A DNA stretch of 25,635 nucleotides, from the NCBI GenBank assembly GCA_003427395.1, contig BFEA01001030.1, positions 131,449 through 157,083 of the forward strand, read 5' to 3'. Under the pieces are notes generated by a model. That model was not told the DNA's origin and did not search any database. It was given only the letters and a program-made list of their open reading frames with translations. Origin of the DNA: Chara braunii (taxonomy: Eukaryota; Streptophyta; Charophyceae; Charales; Characeae). Shown one piece after another: positions 19,132 to 25,635 of this stretch (position 1 is its first letter; each line of letters begins with the position of its first letter). Position numbers and translations under genes: made by a program.

Positions 19132-20156
19132 ATCGTCCAATGTTGAGTTACTGCTTTCTTCAGATTCCGATGAGCTAGAAGAGGAAACTCTCGCCCTTCT
19201 GCTGGTCTTCTTCCTTTTGGAGGTCTTGCGTGTCTTTTTTTTTTTTTTTCTCCTATGGGAATCTTGCTTGCCTGGTCTGAGGAAATCTTGGCGCTCGTAT
19301 GTTTGGTTAATGTGTGTGTAACCTCTCTCGCCTTCGCCGCCACTTCTTCCTGTTGTTTCCTCCACTTCTCAGTGTTTTCTGCTTGCAACTGAAGCCACAT
19401 TTCTTTCGTCCTCAGCGCTATGCCATCTTCTCTCTTCCTCTCTTTCTCATCTTCTGCTCTTTGTCATTCTTTCTCCTTGTCTTGTTTCCGTTTCTCCTCC
19501 CTTTCCTTCATGAGGTCTTGAAGGTGTGGATTTCGTCTTCATGTTGTGTAGGTCTTCCTCGTCTCGACCAGCAATCTCGTGCCATATGACCGCTCTTGCC
19601 ACACTCGTAGCAAACAAGACCACCTTACCCTCCTTCCCAATTTTCGTTGTTACCGATGAAACCATTCCCTCCTCCACTCCGAGTCATGTTGTTCCCGTTA
19701 CTACCACCATTGTTATACATCTTTGCTCCTTGTGTATAAACCTATCGCTAAGTCGAACTTGCACAGTTTCGTTACAACAAAATCTCACGTCTGTCGTAGA
19801 CTCTTAAATCTTCTAAGTTTTTTCGATCTCCTCTACGTCCTGGATATCCTGCGTGGTTCCGTTACGTTTAGGCTCTCCCCATCTATCGTACTTCAAAGTC
19901 TCTAGATTCTTGCGATCTCCTCAACCTCTAAGCGATCGATTCTTTGTCTGGACCTCAGCGCGCGCAACATCCTGGAGATTCTTGCCATAATGACCTTGGT
20001 TCTTGGATTAGTGATAAATCTCGCTGTAGCAAACACCCGTCTCAATGTTCTTCTGACGTAGTTATCCAGGATTTGCATCAATCTGGCCCTATCAGTCGTC
20101 CTTGTACCCCTCCCATTCCTTCTCACCTGTCCATACATTTCACAGAAAAATGGCAT
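19130..20156 (-). pseudogene. decayed retrotransposon gag with CCHC zinc knuckle
   Basis: On the minus strand 19612-19571 encodes CYECGKSGHMARDC, a perfect C-x2-C-x4-H-x4-C nucleic-acid-binding knuckle typical of retrotransposon Gag. Downstream is a charged, coiled-coil-like region (DLMKEREEKRKQDKEKE, then MWLQLQAENTEKWRKQQEE) and a Lys/Ser-rich tail that runs into the (GA)n array. Joining these pieces needs a frameshift near 19510, read-through of TGA at 19464-19466, and a second frameshift at the T14 tract near 19236-19249. Upstream, to about 20156, the sequence gives basic fragments (VRRTLRRVFATARF) in shifting frames that may be the decayed N-terminal part. No protease, reverse transcriptase or LTR is seen, so this is an isolated fragment. 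Superfamily (Gypsy or Copia) cannot be decided. Confidence 0.6.
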
Positions 20157-20377
20157 GTTCGTAACTATGCTGCTATCCCAATGATTATCAGACCTATCCC
20201 AATCAAAACCAAATGTGCTCTACTAACGTGACTTGTACCATTCTCCTAGAGTCCTACTAACTCTCATCTGGACTCCTTTCAACTAACGTAAATCCCTGTC
20301 TAATCGTAGCTTACTCGTAAAAAACACAGAGCCACTGTTAAGCACCGAGAAACCCGGTTACTGTGTTTTTGACGGTG
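20157..20377. other. spacer with a 10-bp inverted repeat before the Harbinger element
   Basis: AAAAACACAG at 20320-20329 pairs perfectly with CTGTGTTTTT at 20361-20370, just upstream of the transposase. No matching terminal repeat was found at the far side, so it is not called a transposon end. Confidence 0.35.
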
Positions 20378-21745
20378 ATGTCTTCAGCACGTTTTGTGGA
20401 GATGGAGGGCGGCGACAGTGACAAGCGTGGGAAGTCAACGACGACGGAGAGGACGGTAGTGGCAGCGGTCGTTACCACGGTCCTCTTCCGTTGTCAGGTG
20501 GAGAGGACGGTGGGGAGAATGAAAGCGGATATCCGCGTGCGGGGGAGGAAGACGACGCAGTGTATGGCGGGGAAGAGTTGTACACCGCCGCCATCTGCAA
20601 TGCCTTCCTTCAGGTGTGCTGCACCTTGGGTTGCGGAGTTCTTCCCTGAGTGACGCCCATGTGGTGAATGAAAAGAAGGACCGGGGGCACATGGGAGGAT
20701 CTGCGGCAATGTCACAACACGACAGAGGATTACTTTCGGGACAAGTTGCACATGTCGCCACGTGTCTTCCGGGAGATTGCGGAAGCTTTGTCGCCCTTCT
20801 TGTAGTGGCATGTGACGTTCTGCAAGGAACCGTTGCAGCCTGATCAGATCGTCGCCTACGCGTTGTATCGGTGGGCATCGGGGGAGACGTACGAGAGCAA
20901 CAAGTGTAACTTCGTCATCAACAAAGCTTCAGGTTCGGTGGTGGTGCGGACGTGACTACGGTGTTGTTGGTGGTCTACCGTGAGAACATATCATGGCCTA
21001 CAAGGGTGCGCAAGTCGGTTTTCCTTTGTACTTTCGTTAACAAGGGTTTCCCGAACTTCCATGGGTGCATCGACTGCACTCATGTATACATCGACAAGCC
21101 AGCGAACGCCCCCAGCGAGGACTACTACGATCGGAAATAATGTTTCTCGATCATTGCGCAGGTTATTGTCCATCTGAACTTGCATGTGCTGGACGTCTTC
21201 GTCGGCTATCTAGGAAGTTGCCATGACGTGAGGATCATTCACCTCTCGAGTCTATGGGCGCGTGCCGAGGTCGGGGAACTTTTCACGGGACCGTCTGTGA
21301 TGCTCCCCTTTACCATCCTGACGAACGGCTACCTATTGGGCAACAATGGTTACCCACCGTCCGAATGGATAGTTGTTCCCTATGGCTGCACTACTCATCA
21401 CCCGTCGGAGATGCGACTCGACAACAAAAGAAGACCGCGAGGGGGGCAATTGAGAGGGCTTTCAGCAGACCGAAGGGGATATGAAGGTTGTTCCTCCGGT
21501 CACACAAGACGAACATAGAGACGTTAACGCAGCAGTTCATCGTTGTCTACATTCTTCACAACGTACTCATCAATGCGGGCATCCCATTTGACGACAATCT
21601 ATTGTGGGAGGTGGATGCAAACGGAGTGCGTCGTCGTATGGATATCGAAATCCAACGTCCCTTGAGGTCGGTGTGCATGGAGAGCTTGACGGGAGATGCG
21701 CTAATTCTAAGGGACGCACTCGCAGAGAGGATGAGTGGTCAGTGA
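20378..21745 (+). pseudogene. PIF/Harbinger transposase (DDE superfamily), disrupted
   Basis: This encodes the endonuclease that cuts and pastes a PIF/Harbinger DNA transposon. An acidic N-terminal part (DDGEDGSGSGRYHG, GEEDDAVYGGEELYT) is followed by a helical region (EDYFRDKLHMSPRVFREIAE, then PDQIVAYALYRWASGETYES) and the catalytic core. The first Asp is in GCIDCTH near 21065-21085. The second site reads LLGNNGYP (about 21332-21355), with Asn where the family has Asp. The Glu is in AIERAF near 21450. In-frame stops lie at 20647, 20659, 20803, 21138 and 21482; frameshifts are needed near 20950 and near 21430, and perhaps near 20425. The C-terminal part (FIVVYILHNVLINAGIPFDD) is intact to the stop at 21743. 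The copy cannot make an active enzyme. It is paired tail to tail with the accessory frame at 22570-24405. Confidence 0.85.
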
Positions 21746-22569
21746 CGACGATCGACTGTGGAGTGATTGTGACAGCTGCACCGGAGGCGAAGGTCGTTCA
21801 CCATGTTGGTTTTGAGAGCGTCGCCTGTTCATCTTCTCGGATCGGGGTAATGGATGTTTGTCATTACACGTGTTCGTCGAAGTTTTTTTTGTCTCATCAT
21901 TTGGGTATTGTGTCGCCAAAGGTCGCAGAATTGCAGTCCTCTTTTATCGTCGTAGGACGCCATGATGCACACACGCGTCATGGGCTGGCGGTTTTTGGTT
22001 CGCAATCGTCATAGTCATGCGTCATCGGTTGGTCTATTTGCCAGTCGTATTGTTTTTTTTTGGGTACTCCTTACCGCACGTGGCATTCGGCCCCCCTCTC
22101 GGAAATATTGTTTTTTTTTTTTAACCCAATTCATGAACTTGTGTTGCATACGACCGTCTGTTGGTGCTTCCGACGACGTGGCGTGGTGTGCGTTGTGCTT
22201 TTTCAACACGTCATACAAATTGTTATTTTAGTGAGTTAAATGTTTATTTTTCTCCTTCTTTTTGTCTCTTGTCGTTTTACGAATTTGTTGGTTTTGTTTA
22301 ACATGTTATTATAATAACATTATGTTGGGGGTCGAACAGACCAAAGTCTTGCGGTCGAAATCACCAACAGTCTAGTGCATGGCTAAAAAATAAAACACAG
22401 TGTACATTTTGAAAGCTTGCACCTTGACACGGACCCCAAGAATGCCGAAATCCATTGACGTTTGCCATCACACATGACGACCCTCTCCAGTATCCGCTCT
22501 GTCGACAAAAAGTACAACTGCGCCAGGGAGAAAACACGCTGACACATCCCCTAACCTTAAGAGGGGACG
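21746..22569. other. spacer between the two convergent Harbinger genes
   Basis: No domain-bearing frame is seen. An 18-bp perfect palindrome ATGTTATTATAATAACAT lies at 22303-22320, roughly in the middle of the spacer. T-rich tracts around 22050-22120 may hold the 3' ends of the two transcripts. Confidence 0.5.
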
Positions 22570-24405
22570 TCAACACCCCCAACGTGTATGACCAGCCGCA
22601 CAGGCGTAGAGCGAGCAACCAATCGCCGACCATCCTCCCTTCTTAGCGAAACAGTACACTTCGCGGCCGTCCTCGACGCCCTTGACAAAGTATTGTTCCC
22701 CGTCGTCTCGCCACGTCAACTTCACTTGTTTACCCCCCTCCATTGTTGTCCGCGCCAACATGTTTATCTTCTTCCTCCTCTGGGGGGTCAGTCCTCAACC
22801 ATTTCACGTCCATCGACGATAGAAGAGCGTCGTTATATCGGAAGGATGCCCAGGACGAGATGTATAGAGGTGGGTCCGCCAACGTCATGACGGGCTTGCC
22901 CATCCTCTTTGTGACGAAAGTGGCTGCCTCCAAGATATGGCGACAAGCATTGAACGACCGCTGCATGGACACCACCAGTGTTGGCTTCGTGGTGAGCTGA
23001 ACGAACTTGAACAAGGAGGTGTTGAAATGGGAACGCGGATCATCCCCACTTATCCTTGTGAGCCACATCGTCGTGGTGAGTAGAACCCTTATAGCCTCAG
23101 CGACATTCTTCAGCCTATCGTACAAGACGCGCCCACTGTCGATCCCCTCCGCCAGAGTGATTGCACTCGTGAAGGCGCCCACGAGGCGCTGCAGGGTCAC
23201 CTCTTGGTAGCATGTCAACTCGTCATCCCCGTGCTTGTCCTCAATGTTCGCGCTGACAAACCAAATGGAGAGCATCATGTCCATCTCTAGTGTGATGTGG
23301 CAGACAGTGGGGCTGGCACACATACGTCTGTCCTCTTCAAACCATATGACGTGGGCGATTTCCGTTGACGAGTGGTTGAGCACGTACCCATACGCGGAGT
23401 GGTAGCCTCATGAGTGACTCGCGGACTTCAAGATCCACCCGTGGATGACGCGTAAGGTGATGCTTTGCACTTTGATTCCCCTGTCTTTCACTGCCTTCAA
23501 CTGTGACTCGTCCTCGATTTTATATTGCAGGATTGTGGAGTGCGGAAGTACTATACTCCGATGGATGTCGGGAGGGGGGACACCCCTAGTGATGGCCAGC
23601 AATACAATCGCACTTCCCGGATCAGCTTGAAGAGTCCATTGCCCTCTGTCTCGTTCCAGAACCTCATGTCGTTCACCCACAGCCTGGTCGCAACTTCGAT
23701 CCCTTCTCGTGCATTCCCGCGCCGCTGCCTGTTCATCAAAGGCTCGTCATCCTCGCCATCCCGACGACTCTCCCCAGGCGCTGCAGTGACCGCCGCTCTC
23801 GAAGATCCCGCCATTGCATCGCCATGCGCATCCACTATGTCTTGTCACTGTGTTCCCTAGACGCTCCCTTGCACTACCACATTCGCTGCCCCTCCCCCCT
23901 CTGGAAGTGTTTGCTCACGTGGTGTGCCCGGGGTTGACGACACCCGTGCTGATTGCTGCCCTTCAGGCGGCGCATGTTCACGTGTTGTCGCGTTGCTCCC
24001 CCCCGTGCGCACCGTTTGCCTAGCTACCTTACCTTGCACCTCCCTAGGCGCAGTAATGACGTCCATATTTATGACTCCATCACCCCAGGGCCTACGAACG
24101 CCCCCCCCGCCGAGGGGTTGGGGAGCAGTCTGCGGGCTCGGCTCGTTAATTCGCACCCCCCCTTGTGCTCGCACTGACGCTTGTCAGACAGTGTCAATGT
24201 TGTTGTCATCCACGAAGTTGTCGTCATCGCCAGTGAAATCAAAATCCCTTACCCATTCTTCCTTTCTCAACCTGCCTCTCGTTGAAGGGCCCTGTGCAAC
24301 AACCTTCCTCTTCTTGTCGGCATGTCGTCCTTTCTTTTGCGTCACAGGCATGTCCCCTTCATAACATTCCTTCTTCCTGCCACAATTACCGCCGCTTGAC
24401 GACAT
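22570..24405 (-). pseudogene. Harbinger accessory protein frame (second transposon gene), disrupted
   Basis: Starting at ATG 24405 (MSSSGGNCGRKKE), the minus strand encodes about 610 residues in pieces. A Lys/Arg-rich and acidic N-terminal region comes first. A Pro/Gly-rich linker follows, then a segment with spaced Trp (RLWVNDMRFWNETEG), and a long conserved-looking region (ITRGVPPPDIHRS, RVIHGWILKSASHS, FNACRHILEAATFVTKRMGK, SSWASFRYNDALLSSMDVKW). The tail reads GKQVKLTWRDDGEQYFVKG and ends GHTRWGC. Stops interrupt it at 24184, 23857, 23845 and 23408, and frameshifts are needed near 23610 and at the C6 run near 22736. PIF/Harbinger elements normally carry a second, DNA-binding protein with a Myb/SANT-like domain; position and decay level suggest this is it. 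I cannot confirm the domain by eye. Confidence 0.55.
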
Positions 24406-25275
24406 GGTGAATATGATGACAATGATACAGGAGAGTAATGGCGTCAACTGCGGAATTGGTTGTCCTGCCTTGCTGATGTTTTCTGGACTGTGATCATGCA
24501 GAAAAAGGCCCGGATCACGCAGTCGATCAATCAAGAGCACTATTTTGCGGGTGTGTCGATCGCATTGCTGCTGATGTGGCAATCTGCGTGGAATGTCAGT
24601 GTTGGATTACTGACGCGAACGTGGACGGCTGACTCCGACAATGCGCATACTTCAAAGTTGGCGTCGGGAAGACGACGAAGAATGTGAGTGGGACGGATGA
24701 TAGACGATCTGTGCAGCTCAAACGATGAAGGCGATGTAAGAGACGATGTTCAAGCAACACAAAAGGATGAAAGGCGGAAGGTGATCCATGAAACTTGTTC
24801 ATGCAAACGACAGAAGAAAAGCTTAAGGGCGACGGAGCGAAACCCGTTACGGCGTGCAAGATTTGCGGTTGGCAGTTGACACGCGGCGGGCACGCAACAC
24901 GATGCGTGCGTGCAGTTGGAAGGTGAAGCACGTGGCGCCAATCTCGAGGATGGCAGGCGAGTAAGTGAGGTCGACCTTGATGTGGCGAGATGGTGATTCA
25001 TACTCGACGGTAGACGAGGGGGAGGTCTATGGTCACTTATGTGGACGATCGTCGCGAGGCGCTGTATGTATGCACGATCTGGGGTGGCGGCCGAGGAGGA
25101 CACACCTCTACTACGCCCGTACATTTCCTTCACCAGACAACGACACCTGACAGCGACACGTTTGCCGCCAATGTCATCCAGTAGGCCCTCGCTGTCCACC
25201 CCCGCCTGTCGATCCGCAGACCCCGATTGTCGCCTGATCTGCCGTTGTCCACTTTCGAAGTCATTCGTCATTGCG
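24406..25275. other. mostly gene-free stretch with a possible zinc-finger remnant
   Basis: The plus-strand frame at 24828-24905 reads ACKICGWQLTRGGHATRC, a Cys-x2-Cys...His-x4-Cys arrangement (24855-24905). It is preceded by GDGAKPVT and followed by a stop shortly after. It could be the remnant of a BED- or CCHC-type finger from another transposon, but one short match is weak. The minus-strand frame at 24750-25271 is Arg/Ser/Pro-rich without a domain. Confidence 0.25.
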
Positions 25276-25575
25276 GAAAGCTAAAGGACCCTGCAAGGTG
25301 GCAAAAGCAAGTGGCATCGACCCCCAGCCCCCCTTCTTCCCCCCCCCGGGCTAGCGAAGCTCCCCCGAACGGCCCATCCCTGCTACTGCCCCCCCCCCAC
25401 TACGACCAAAACAGTAAACACACCTTTGGACCTTCTTCTTCGACCTACCCTGACCTAAACAGGGCATGCACCAACACACACCATCCCCCCCCCCCTTCCT
25501 CCTTTCTCTGTGTCTTTGTCTCTCCCACCGGCACCCTCACCACCTACCCTGTATGTATGTATGTGTGTGTGTGTT

Positions 25576-25635
<60 letters not shown>
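25276..25635. repeat. C-rich tract and terminal (GT)n microsatellite
   Basis: Runs of 8-10 C occur at about 25339, 25390 and 25486. From about 25550 TATG units pass into uninterrupted GT repeats that continue to the end of the window, so the array length is unknown. No gene is seen. Confidence 0.9.

Noticed and set aside
20320-20370. Terminal inverted repeat of the Harbinger element
   Set aside because: Both arms lie at the same end of the element, and no partner was found beyond 24405.
20435-20878. Minus-strand Arg/Thr-rich frame opposite the Harbinger transposase
   Set aside because: It is the antisense shadow of the transposase N-terminal region.
24750-25271. 173-codon minus-strand frame near the end of the window
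   Set aside because: Arg/Ser/Pro-rich with no domain or start context; likely chance in GC-rich DNA.

Overview
This window reads as repeat-rich nuclear DNA from a eukaryote, not as bacterial, organellar or viral sequence. It has no operon structure, long poly(A)/poly(T) tracts, several large microsatellites ((GA)n, (GT)n, GATA, GTT), a LINE with a poly(A) tail, a PIF/Harbinger DNA transposon and a gag zinc-knuckle fragment. A large charophyte or plant-lineage genome such as Chara is my best guess. It rests on recollection of similar transposon families and is not proven here. Scattered N bases (12496, 12514, 14542-14547, 15307, 18587) indicate a draft assembly.

Layout. 1-1720: GC-rich DNA with palindrome clusters, a 29-bp imperfect duplication, and an iterated motif (GTGGAGCG...) in both orientations beside a perfect 30-bp direct repeat. 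1720-3890: no gene, but several clean hairpins and a GATA microsatellite. 3890-7800: dispersed retroposons, including a tRNA-derived SINE-like unit near 6158 with correctly spaced A and B boxes, a cluster of related palindromes, and copies of a small repeat family with conserved hairpins. 8150-10720: proline-rich reading frames related to sequence just upstream of the LINE, two reverse-strand poly(A) retroposons and more copies of the small repeat. 10835-14875: a LINE carrying reverse transcriptase and a zinc-binding C-terminal domain, broken by stops and one frameshift, with no endonuclease domain seen and a 56-nt poly(A) tail. 15655-16784: a reverse-strand acidic, Asn-rich frame with two stops and a good splice donor. 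17100-18660: another repeat copy, an unidentified frame and a (GA)n array. 18820-20160: a decayed reverse-strand gag fragment with an intact CCHC knuckle. 20378-24405: a degenerate PIF/Harbinger transposon with the transposase on + and a long accessory frame on -, arranged tail to tail. 24406-25635: no convincing gene, ending in a (GT)n array.

No intact host gene can be supported. Nearly all recognisable coding DNA is dead transposon sequence. The most interesting signal is the small dispersed repeat (copies near 3927, 7296, 7731, 10091 and 17140, plus fragments). It keeps three stem-loops whose paired bases change together between copies, and its poly(A)/poly(T) flanks suggest a structured RNA retroposon read mostly on the minus strand here.
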